Source: an uncultured Lysobacteraceae bacterium
Lineage (GTDB): Bacteria; Pseudomonadota; Gammaproteobacteria; Xanthomonadales; Rhodanobacteraceae
NCBI GenBank assembly: GCA_946482585.1
Contig: CAMLSI010000056.1
Location: 1 to 16,016, forward strand
Reading direction: 5' to 3'
DNA: 16,016 nucleotides
Shown: positions 1 through 12,016 of the stretch, piece by piece
Layout: each line of letters starts with the position of its first letter
Position numbering within the stretch: position 1 is the first letter of the stretch
The notes under the pieces: model-generated
Database searches by the model: none
Seen by the model: the letters and a program-made list of their open reading frames with translations, nothing else
Told to the model about the DNA's origin: nothing
Translations under genes and position numbers: made by a program

Positions 1-315
1 CTCGACGCGGGCAAACGTGTCGATGAAGTCGAGCGTCGTCGCATCGTAACGCAGCAGGGTGTTGGCGTCCTCGCTCACCACCCAGAGCTTGCCGTCGGGA
101 CCGATCTTCACGGCCTGCGCGCCGCGAATGCGGCCTGCGTCGTCGAGATTGCGCAGGTACGCGCCCGAGCAGGCATCATAGACATGGACATTGCTGTAGT
201 AGCCGCTGACGAGGATGCGGACGTCCTCGCAGGACGCCGCCTGGACGGCATGCAGGGAGAAACAGAGTGACAACAGGACTGAACATCGTGCCCATCCGGT
301 CGGCTTGCGGTTCAT
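1..315 (-). CDS. Secreted beta-propeller-like (NHL/SMP-30-type) protein, N-terminal part, cut by window edge
   Basis: Reading down from an ATG at 315, 105 codons stay open to the left edge, so only the N-terminus is present. Residues 1-26 look like a Sec signal peptide: Arg/Lys-rich start, hydrophobic core around 12-24 and a probable cleavage after VQA. The mature part begins with a short Cys-containing stretch and continues with strand-turn patterns such as VKIGPDGKLWVVSED and LLRYDATTLDF. This phrasing is typical of NHL/SMP-30-like six-bladed propellers that describe a value per step. The start is supported by AGGAG about 7 bases upstream. No catalytic residue can be judged from this fragment, and the function is unknown. 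It is divergent from the winged-helix/PD40 regulator gene and may share its control region. A much longer antisense frame over the same bases was discarded because this frame has both a ribosome site and a signal peptide. Confidence 0.75.
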   Translation of the reverse strand, partial: MNRKPTGWARCSVLLSLCFSLHAVQAASCEDVRILVSGYYSNVHVYDACSGAYLRNLDDAGRIRGAQAVKIGPDGKLWVVSEDANTLLRYDATTLDFIDTFARVE

Positions 316-436
316 ACGAAAACTCCTGGCGGCGACGTGAGCCCGCACCATCGGCGGCCCGCCGCCCGGATGTCCTGCGCAACACCTTCGCAAGGTCTCC
401 GCGAAATCCCGGCACTTTGCGATCAATCACTTGCGC
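316..436. promoter_or_regulatory. Divergent intergenic control region with a small inverted repeat
   Basis: This 121-base gap lies between two genes that start away from each other, so it should hold promoters for both. It contains a perfect inverted repeat ACCTT-CGC-AAGGT at 384-396. Close to the regulator start are two near-identical direct repeats, CACTTTGCG (413-421) and CACTTGCG (428-435), 15 bases apart. I see no convincing -35/-10 pair. The inverted repeat could be an operator for the winged-helix protein encoded alongside, but its arms are only 5 bases and chance cannot be excluded. Confidence 0.35.
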
Positions 437-5803
<5,367 letters not shown>

Positions 5804-5842
5804 CGGCGCGTCCGGTGGCCTGCGGACAGATCCGTCACAGGC
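5804..5842. terminator. Weak hairpin in the convergent gap
   Basis: Between the stops of two convergent genes there is an inverted repeat GTCCG (5810-5814) / CGGAC (5823-5827) with an 8-base loop. There is no T-tract on either side, so it is not a classical intrinsic terminator. It may be a weak bidirectional stop or chance in GC-rich DNA. Confidence 0.25.
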
Positions 5843-7450
5843 TCACGCCACGCCTGCGAGCCGCCGGCGCAGCGGCGCGAATGCGACGCCACGCTGCGCG
5901 AGGATCTGCGCAGCGACGCTTTCGCCCGATTCGAGTCCCCCTTCCATGAAGCCCTGGTTGTCGGGCGAACAGTGTTCGCCGGCGAAATACAACGTATCCA
6001 CATGGCCGGAGAGGTGTTCGCGCAGCCCCGTCCAGTCGCCTGGGCCGAAACACGCGTAGCTGCCCTGCGTCCACGGATGCGTCGGCCAATGGAAGCGCGC
6101 CTCGCGCCCGGTTCCGCGCGCAGCGGCGACGCCCGGAAACGCGCGGTCGAGCTGCGCGACGGCAAGGTCGGCCTGGTGCCTCGGTGTCGCTTCGCCGAGC
6201 GCGAGGCCGTGACGCCCGCCGGTGAAATTCGTCAGGATGCCGGACGCGCCGGCCTGCTGACGGCTGGTCTCCCAGGTCGTCTGCAGGCCGAGATCGCACA
6301 TCAGGCTGCCGTTGTTGCCGTGGCGTTCGCGCCAGACGCGCCGCTCGAAACCGATCATGAGTTTTGCGTTGGTGCCATAGCGCAGCCGCGCGATCGCGTC
6401 GCGCTTGCCCGCGGGCAGTTCCAGATCGAGACGCACCTGCCGCAGGGTCGTGAACGGAATCGCGAGCACGACCTGTGCGGCGCGGCGCTGCGAACTCGCG
6501 CCGCCGCTGCGCAGCGACAGCACGTAGCGGCCGTCCGGCGCGCGGCTCAGCGCTTCGAGCACAGTGCCGGTATCGATCGCTTCGCCGAGTTTGTCGGCCA
6601 GGATGGACGTGATGCGGTCGTTGCCGCCACGCACGTGGTAGCGCTCGTCGCTGTCGCCGAACAGCCGGAGTTTCTCGGTCGATGCGTCGATGAAGGTCAA
6701 CAGGTTCAGCGCCGACTGCTGGTCGCACTCCAGGCCCATCTCGGTCGTATAGGCAACGTCGAGCAGCGTGCGTATCCAGCCGCCGACGCCGTTGCGGTCG
6801 AACCACTGCGCGAGGCTCAGGCGATCGAGTTCGTGCACGGCCGCCGGACTCCTCGCGTCGATGTCGCCGTCGCCGATCGCGGCCTGGTCGCGCGCGATCG
6901 ACGCGGCGACCGGCGCGAACGCCTGCAGCACGTCGTGCTCGCTGCGCAGCGCGCCGTCGAAGTACCAGCCGTCGGCGAGGCCCGGCGTCTCGGTGCCGAC
7001 GAGATCGTCCAGCACGAGGCCGAGTTCGGCCGCAAGCGCATGCATGCGCGCGTGTCCGCTGTCGATGAGCTCGCCGCCGAGCTCGCAGACCTGCCCTTCG
7101 GCGAAATGATCGCGCAGGCTCAGCATGCGGCCGCCGCAGCGGTTCTGCGCTTCGATCACGCGCACCGCCACGCCGGCCTGGCGCAGGCGCCACGCCGCCG
7201 ACAGTCCCGCGATGCCGGCGCCGACGATGATCACTTCCTCGCCGTCGCGAGGCCGCGGTGCGACACGCGCGCAGGAGGCCATCGCCAGAGCCGAAACCGC
7301 GACGGCGCCCCGCTGCAGGAAGCGGCGCCGCGCCGCGCGCTGCGCGTCGGCGCGCTGCAGTGCTTCGGTCAACGGTTCGCCGCGGCCTGCGGCGGAACGC
7401 GCGATCGCAAAACTGCGCGCCAGCAGGCGCGCGAGCGGTGTGCGTGACAT
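5843..7450 (-). CDS. Tat-exported flavin-containing amine oxidase (monoamine/polyamine oxidase-like)
   Basis: The 535-residue protein starts at ATG 7450, preceded by a strong ribosome site GGAGG six bases away; a longer in-frame start at 7504 has no such support. Residues about 41-60 form a twin-arginine signal (RRRFLQ, then a hydrophobic stretch ending MASC). This suggests folded, cofactor-loaded export and possibly lipidation at Cys60. The FAD-binding Rossmann motif VGAGIAGLSAAWRL lies at 76-89, with the second dinucleotide motif CGGRM at 105-109. The C-terminus carries FAGEHCSPDNQGFMEGG, the flavin-binding signature of the amine oxidase family. Family members oxidise amines or amino acids with O2, releasing aldehyde or ketone, ammonia and H2O2. 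The substrate cannot be read here. It follows the glutamine amidotransferase gene on the same strand after a 65-base gap, so co-transcription is plausible. Confidence 0.87.
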   Translation of the reverse strand: MSRTPLARLLARSFAIARSAAGRGEPLTEALQRADAQRAARRRFLQRGAVAVSALAMASCARVAPRPRDGEEVIIVGAGIAGLSAAWRLRQAGVAVRVIEAQNRCGGRMLSLRDHFAEGQVCELGGELIDSGHARMHALAAELGLVLDDLVGTETPGLADGWYFDGALRSEHDVLQAFAPVAASIARDQAAIGDGDIDARSPAAVHELDRLSLAQWFDRNGVGGWIRTLLDVAYTTEMGLECDQQSALNLLTFIDASTEKLRLFGDSDERYHVRGGNDRITSILADKLGEAIDTGTVLEALSRAPDGRYVLSLRSGGASSQRRAAQVVLAIPFTTLRQVRLDLELPAGKRDAIARLRYGTNAKLMIGFERRVWRERHGNNGSLMCDLGLQTTWETSRQQAGASGILTNFTGGRHGLALGEATPRHQADLAVAQLDRAFPGVAAARGTGREARFHWPTHPWTQGSYACFGPGDWTGLREHLSGHVDTLYFAGEHCSPDNQGFMEGGLESGESVAAQILAQRGVAFAPLRRRLAGVA

Positions 7451-7515
7451 GCGTGTCCTCCCTCCCCAGGAAGGCTTCAATGTATACCGGATTCCGCGCG
7501 GCACCGCAGTACGCG

Positions 7516-8262
7516 TCAGCGCGAGCCCAGGGTGATCCGACGCAGCGGGCGACCGACGAGATCGAGGAATTCGCCGAACACGAGCTCGGCGCGCTGCTCC
7601 ATCGCGCCGACTTCGCGCGACGTCACGGCGCGAATGGCGTCGGTGTCGTGCGGCAATCCGGCCGCGCGGAGCTCGTCGCGATGGGCCGGCGTCGACAGCC
7701 AGCGTTCAATCAGGGCCTGGTTCGCCTCGAGGTGGAACTGGAAACCGTAGGCATTCGCACCGTAGCGGAACGCCTGGCCCGCGCAGGTCGCGCTGTGCGC
7801 GAGATGCTGGGCCTGCGCCGGCACTTCGAAGGTGTAGTTGTGCCATTGGAACAACGGCGCGCCGGCGCCGAGCGGCGCGAGCACTGGGTCGGCGCGGCCC
7901 GCCTCGGTCGTCGCGACGTCGTACCAGCCGATCTCGGCCTCGCGCTGCCGGCGTATCGGCGCGCCCAGCACGTGCGCGAGCAGTTGCGCGCCGAGGCAGA
8001 TGCCGAGCACGGGTTTGTCCTGACGCAACGCGGATTCGATCGCGCGCATTTCGGTCAGCAGATGTGCGCGATGCGCCCGGTCCTCGACGTTCATGGGCCC
8101 GCCGAGCACGACCAGCCCGCGATAGCGGTCGATGCAGGGCTCGGCGTCGGGATGACGTTCGAAGTTGACGAACTTGATGCGGTGGCCGCGGCGGCGGATC
8201 AGGCGATCCAGCGTACCGAGCGGCTCGGCCGCCACGTGCTGGAAGACGAGCAGTCGGGACAT
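7516..8262 (-). CDS. Class I glutamine amidotransferase-like protein
   Basis: The 248-residue protein has a single Triad glutamine amidotransferase domain. LVVLGGPMNV at 50-59 is the oxyanion-strand region, GICLGAQLLA places the nucleophile at Cys89, and FQFHLE provides His177 and Glu179 to complete the triad. It resembles stand-alone GMP-synthase-like amidotransferases rather than the PuuD/C26 hydrolases, whose nucleophile elbow normally reads differently (CRG). No synthetase or acceptor domain is fused and none is adjacent, so the natural acceptor or gamma-glutamyl substrate is unknown. The start ATG at 8262 has no clear Shine-Dalgarno sequence. The next gene downstream on the same strand is the Tat amine oxidase, 65 bases away. 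The upstream gap to the metallo-beta-lactamase gene is 112 bases. Confidence 0.85.
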   Translation of the reverse strand: MSRLLVFQHVAAEPLGTLDRLIRRRGHRIKFVNFERHPDAEPCIDRYRGLVVLGGPMNVEDRAHRAHLLTEMRAIESALRQDKPVLGICLGAQLLAHVLGAPIRRQREAEIGWYDVATTEAGRADPVLAPLGAGAPLFQWHNYTFEVPAQAQHLAHSATCAGQAFRYGANAYGFQFHLEANQALIERWLSTPAHRDELRAAGLPHDTDAIRAVTSREVGAMEQRAELVFGEFLDLVGRPLRRITLGSR

Positions 8263-8374
8263 GGGCGCGAACGGGAAACGGTCGACGCGGAGCGTAGCGC
8301 GCCGCGGGCCGTCTTGCAGCGCTTATGCCGCATGGCTATGCGCCGGCGCCCGCCCGCCGCAAGGGGAAAGACAA

Positions 8375-9754
8375 CTACACCGTCGCGACCATGCCCGGCC
8401 GGCTCAGCTCGACGCGTGCGCGAAACCGTTCGCGCAGCTTCGCGGCGAGCGCTTCGCGCGCGATGTCCTCGCCGTGGACGAGATAGACCGGTGCATGGCC
8501 GCGCATGGCGCCGTACCAGTCCATCAGGCCGGCCTGGTCCGCATGCGCCGACAGGCCGCCGACCGTATGCCGATGCGCGTTCACGGTTATCCACTCCCCG
8601 AACAATTTGACTTTTTTCACACCGTCGACGAGCAGGCGGCCCAACGTTCCTTCGGCCTGGTAGCCGACGAACAGGATGTGCGCATTGTGCCGTCCGAGAT
8701 TCTGGCGCAGGTGATGGCGGATGCGGCCGCCGTTGCACATGCCCGAGCCCGCGATGATGATCGCTCCTCCCTGATGCGCGTTGATCGCCTGCGATTCGGC
8801 GACCGACGTGGTGAAGCTGAGGTTCGGCAGGCGCAGCGGATGCGGCCGGCTCGCCCAGAGCACGCGCGCCTCCTCGTCGAACAGGTCCTCGTGCCGTTCG
8901 TAGACCTCGAGCACCTTGCCCGCCATCGGACTGTCGAGAAAGATGCGGAAACGGCCGATCTCCCAGGCGTCGTAATGCTGCGCCATCCAGTACAGCAGTT
9001 CCTGGCTGCGCCCGACCGCGAACGCCGGAATCACGACGTTGCCGCCGCTATGCAGCGCCGCCGCGAAGATCTCGCCGAGTTCGGCCACGGTATCGTCGCG
9101 CGGCCGGTGCCGCCGGTTGCCGTAGGTCGACTCCATCAGCACGAGATCGGCGCTGTCGACGGGCGCCGGATCGCGCAGTATCGGCGTGCCGCGCGGACCG
9201 ATGTCGCCCGAGAACACGAGCTTGCGTCCGTTTTTCTGCCAGAGCTCGATGACGGCCGAGCCGAGGATATGGCCGGCGTCGCGAAAGCGCAGATACACGC
9301 CCGGAAACAACTCGAGTTCGCTGTCGTAGGGCAGCGGACGCAGGTGCGCGAGCGCGGCCTGCGCGTCCTTCCGCGTATACAGCGGCTGTTCCGGCCTGAG
9401 CCCTTGCTGCATGCGCTTGAGGTTGTCGCGCACGATGTCGGTCTCGGCGATCGATGCGGCATCTTCGAGCATGATACGGCTCAAGTCCGCGGTCGCCGCC
9501 TGCGCATAGATCGGCCCCTGGAACCCGCGCTTGACGAGCAGGGGCACGCGGCCGACGTGATCGATGTGCGCATGACTCAGCACGAGCGCATCGATGCGCT
9601 GCGGGTCGAACGGGAAAGGCTCGGCATTGCGCCGCTCGATTTCCTCGTCGCCCTGGATCATGCCGCAGTCGAGCAGGATCTGATGCTCGCCGATGCGGAC
9701 GAGGTGCGAAGAGCCGGTCACTTCGCCGTTGGCACCGCAGAACTGGACCTGCAT
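8375..9754 (-). CDS. Metallo-beta-lactamase fold/beta-CASP RNA-processing exonuclease-type protein (CPSF/YSH1-like)
   Basis: The 459-residue protein has all landmarks of the RNA-acting beta-CASP metallo-beta-lactamases. HAHIDH at 61-66 is motif 2, His162 in DAGHILGS is motif 3 and Asp184 in FSGDIG is motif 4. The beta-CASP insertion begins at MESTYGNR with Glu208. GSGMCNGGRIRHHL (336-349) is characteristic of the CPSF-like group. LSAHAD at 401-406 (His404) and VHGE (His427) are motifs B and C. Homologs in other bacteria and in the eukaryotic 3'-end processing complex cut RNA with two zinc ions. The length matches bacterial single-chain members, and it should be cytoplasmic. The start at 9754 has GGAG five bases upstream. 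It is transcribed alone or with the amidotransferase gene, and divergently from the first M13 peptidase. Confidence 0.9.
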   Translation of the reverse strand: MQVQFCGANGEVTGSSHLVRIGEHQILLDCGMIQGDEEIERRNAEPFPFDPQRIDALVLSHAHIDHVGRVPLLVKRGFQGPIYAQAATADLSRIMLEDAASIAETDIVRDNLKRMQQGLRPEQPLYTRKDAQAALAHLRPLPYDSELELFPGVYLRFRDAGHILGSAVIELWQKNGRKLVFSGDIGPRGTPILRDPAPVDSADLVLMESTYGNRRHRPRDDTVAELGEIFAAALHSGGNVVIPAFAVGRSQELLYWMAQHYDAWEIGRFRIFLDSPMAGKVLEVYERHEDLFDEEARVLWASRPHPLRLPNLSFTTSVAESQAINAHQGGAIIIAGSGMCNGGRIRHHLRQNLGRHNAHILFVGYQAEGTLGRLLVDGVKKVKLFGEWITVNAHRHTVGGLSAHADQAGLMDWYGAMRGHAPVYLVHGEDIAREALAAKLRERFRARVELSRPGMVATV

Positions 9755-9907
9755 GGCGACTCCGCATTGACGAACCCTGCCCGATCATACCGGCGCACCG
9801 GCGAGGGCGGGCCCTGCGACGGCGGCCGATACCCCAATCCTTTGACACTGTAAGATGGACGGCTTCGTCCCTACGCTGTCAGATCGCGCACGCTCCGAGA
9901 ATTCCGC
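9755..9907. promoter_or_regulatory. Divergent control region between the RNase-like gene and the first M13 gene
   Basis: The 153-base gap should hold promoters for both directions. Toward the peptidase there is a perfect -35-like TTGACA at 9842-9847, followed by a perfect hairpin GGACG-GCTT-CGTCC at 9857-9870. No good -10 box is seen at 16-18 bases. Toward the RNase-like gene, a TATGAT (minus strand of 9784-9789, one mismatch to TATAAT) would place initiation about 25 bases before the start codon, but its -35 region is GC-rich and unmatched. Neither promoter is secure. Confidence 0.35.
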
Positions 9908-11932
9908 ATGAATCCGCGTTTCCTGCTAAGGCCCGCCACTCTGGTGTTGGCCATCGCGACAACAATCGCGTCGGCCCATACGAATCAGCGTGGTCTCGAT
10001 ACACGCAATTTCGACACGAAGACCCCGGCCTGCAGTGACTTCTTCCAGTACGCGAACGGCGGCTGGCTCGCGAGCAACCCGATTCCGCCCGAATACAGCC
10101 AGTGGAGCCTCGACAACGAGATTCAGGATCGCAATGAAACCGTGTTGCGGGAGGTGCTCGAAGGCGCGTCCAAGGCCTCGGCACCGGCCGGTTCCGTGAC
10201 GCAGAAGATCGGCGATTTCTACGCGAGCGCCATGGACGAGGCCGCCATCGAGAAAGCCGGCGCGAAACCGCTCGCGCGCGACCTCCGACGCATCGCCGCG
10301 TTGAAGACCAACGCCGACATCGTGCCGCTGCTGCGCGATTGGCACGCGCGCGGCACGCAGGTGCTGTTCGATTTCGAGCCCGAAGCGGACATGAAGAACG
10401 CCGCACAGGTCATCGGCTACGCGACGCAGGGCGGACTGGGCCTGCCCGACCGCGACTATTATTTTCGCGACGATCAAAAATCCAAGGCATTGCTGCAGCA
10501 ATACCGCGAGTACGTCGCGACGCTGCTGCGCCTGACCGGCGATGCGAAAGCAGCGGAGAACGCGGCGCACGTCGTCGCGCTGGAAACCCGGCTCGCGAAC
10601 GATTCGCTGGCTCCGCTCGCCCTGCGCGACCCGAACAATTTCTATCACATCCACGACCTCGCCCAGGCGAATGCGAAAACGCCCCATTTTTCGTGGACGG
10701 ACTATTTCGGCGCACTCGGCCGCGGCGACATCGAATCATTCTCGCTCGCGCAGCCGCAGTTCTTCGCGGCCATGGACAGGGCGCTCGTCGAAGTGCCGCT
10801 CGCGCATTGGCAGGCGTACCTGCGCTTTCATCTGGCCGACGATGCAGCGGCCCATCTGTCGAAGGAATTCGTCGATGCGCAGTTCGCGTTCCGTTCGAAA
10901 GCGCTGCGCGGCGTGGAAGTGCTGAAACCGCGCTGGCGCCGCGCGATCGACGCGACGAACGCCGCGCTCGGCGAGGCCGTCGGTCAGATCTACGTCGCGC
11001 GCGTGTTTCCGCCGGCCGCGAAAGCCGGCGCGGAACAGCTCGTCGACAATCTCAAGAAGGCGCTCCGTGCGCGCATCGCGAATCTCGACTGGATGGACGC
11101 CGCGACGAAGAAGGCGGCTTACGCGAAGCTCGATACGCTGGTCAGCAAGATCGGCTACCCGGACCGCTGGCGCGACTACTCCGCGCTGACGGTCGTGCGC
11201 GGCGACTATTTCGCGAACGTCGACGCTGCGGCGCGTTTCGATGCCAGGCGCCAATACGCGAAGATCGGCAAGCCGGTCGATCGCAGCGAATGGGACATGA
11301 CGCCGCAGACGGTGAACGCGTACTACAACCCGCTGCAGAACGAGATCGTGTTTCCCGCGGCGCAGCTGCTGCCGCCGTATTTCGACGAGAACATGGACGA
11401 TGCCGTGAACTATGGCGGCATCGGCTCGGTCATCGGCCACGAATTGCTGCACGGCTTCGACGATCAGGGCAGCCAGTTCGATGCAAAGGGCAACCTCGCC
11501 GACTGGTGGAACGACAAGGACCGCGCGCAGTTCGAAGCACGCACCGACAAGCTCGTGCAGCAGTTCGACGCGTTCGTCGCGGTCGACGACCTGCACATCC
11601 AGGGCAAGCTCACCCTCGGCGAGAACATCGCCGATCTCGGCGGCCTGCAGGTTTCCTGGGACGCGTACCGGATCGCGCACGAAGGCAAGTCCGACGCGCC
11701 GATCGACGGCCTGACACCGGCGCAGCGTTTCTTCCTGGCTTTCGCGCAAGCCTGGCGTACCGCACAGCGACCCGCCGCCTTGCGCCTGCAGGTTCAGTCC
11801 AACGTGCATGCCCCGGCCAAATGGCGCGTGCTCGGTCCGGTCGCCAACCTGCCCGCGTTCGCCACCGCGTTCTCGTGCAAGGCCGGCGATGCGATGGTGC
11901 GCGACGCGTCGCAGCGCGTCGTGATCTGGTAG
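9908..11932 (+). CDS. Secreted M13-family (neprilysin/PepO-like) zinc metallopeptidase, first of two tandem paralogs
   Basis: The 674-residue protein has a Sec signal peptide of about 23 residues ending in ASA, so the enzyme is periplasmic or secreted. After the conserved N-terminal segment (LDTRNFDTKTPACSDFFQYA, with the family phrase FFQYANGGW) comes the large helical M13 N-domain. Catalytic landmarks are NAYYNP at 470-475 (substrate-binding Asn-Ala-Tyr pattern), zinc site HELLH at 511-515 with catalytic Glu512, and the third zinc ligand Glu572 in GENIADLGG with Asp576. The C-terminus ends in the family-typical CKAGDAMVR and a final Trp. Length is normal for M13. Family enzymes cleave short peptides (below about 40 residues) on the amino side of hydrophobic residues. 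The start at 9908 has only a weak GAGA ribosome site. A close paralog follows after 84 bases. Confidence 0.93.
   Translation: MNPRFLLRPATLVLAIATTIASAHTNQRGLDTRNFDTKTPACSDFFQYANGGWLASNPIPPEYSQWSLDNEIQDRNETVLREVLEGASKASAPAGSVTQKIGDFYASAMDEAAIEKAGAKPLARDLRRIAALKTNADIVPLLRDWHARGTQVLFDFEPEADMKNAAQVIGYATQGGLGLPDRDYYFRDDQKSKALLQQYREYVATLLRLTGDAKAAENAAHVVALETRLANDSLAPLALRDPNNFYHIHDLAQANAKTPHFSWTDYFGALGRGDIESFSLAQPQFFAAMDRALVEVPLAHWQAYLRFHLADDAAAHLSKEFVDAQFAFRSKALRGVEVLKPRWRRAIDATNAALGEAVGQIYVARVFPPAAKAGAEQLVDNLKKALRARIANLDWMDAATKKAAYAKLDTLVSKIGYPDRWRDYSALTVVRGDYFANVDAAARFDARRQYAKIGKPVDRSEWDMTPQTVNAYYNPLQNEIVFPAAQLLPPYFDENMDDAVNYGGIGSVIGHELLHGFDDQGSQFDAKGNLADWWNDKDRAQFEARTDKLVQQFDAFVAVDDLHIQGKLTLGENIADLGGLQVSWDAYRIAHEGKSDAPIDGLTPAQRFFLAFAQAWRTAQRPAALRLQVQSNVHAPAKWRVLGPVANLPAFATAFSCKAGDAMVRDASQRVVIW
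11297..11349 (+). repeat. 53-base near-identical block shared with the second M13 gene (copy 1)
   Basis: This stretch encodes MTPQTVNAYYNPLQNEI and matches 13430-13482 at 52 of 53 positions by eye, the only difference being one wobble base. Neighbouring DNA in the two genes is clearly less alike. It marks the paralogous relationship and may reflect strong protein constraint with shared codon choice, or local gene conversion. Confidence 0.8.
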
Positions 11933-11933
11933 C

Positions 11934-11954
11934 CGCGCCCTGCCGCGATTTTTT
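11934..11954 (+). terminator. Weak terminator-like element between the two M13 genes
   Basis: Two bases after the first M13 stop codon begins CGCG (11934-11937), a 6-base loop, CGCG (11944-11947), an A and six T (11949-11954). The stem is only 4 GC pairs, so at most a partial terminator or attenuator is expected, letting some transcripts continue into the second gene. Confidence 0.3.
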
Positions 11955-11980
11955 CACCGTTTCCGATGCAATTTCGACAA

Positions 11981-11994
11981 CCCGCAACGGCGGG
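11981..11994 (+). other. Small stem-loop in the leader of the second M13 gene
   Basis: CCCGC (11981-11985), loop AACG, GCGGG (11990-11994) form a perfect 5-pair hairpin. It lies 22 bases before the ATG at 12017 and just ahead of the ribosome site AGAGG. It could affect mRNA stability or initiation; no regulator is implied. Confidence 0.3.
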
Positions 11995-12016
11995 ACCCGC
12001 ACCAAAGAGGCTCTCC

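Noticed and set aside
431..433. TTG as start of the regulator
   Set aside because: The ATG at 437 is two codons later and more likely; neither has a strong ribosome site, so the choice affects only two residues.
5972..7447. 491-codon plus-strand frame opposite the amine oxidase
   Set aside because: The minus strand has a complete amine oxidase with a strong ribosome site; the plus translation shows no recognisable motif.
7448..7504. Upstream start at 7504 for the amine oxidase
   Set aside because: The ATG at 7450 has GGAGG at ideal spacing; the longer form adds residues encoded by the ribosome-site region itself.
7516..8262. Identification of the amidotransferase as PuuD (gamma-glutamyl-GABA hydrolase)
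   Set aside because: The nucleophile elbow reads GICLGAQ, as in GMP-synthase-like amidotransferases, and no other Puu pathway gene is recognisable nearby.
8329..8342. Hairpin CGCAT-GGCT-ATGCG between the amidotransferase and RNase-like genes
   Set aside because: It has only five pairs, no T-run and sits in GC-rich DNA; not enough to call a terminator or regulatory RNA.
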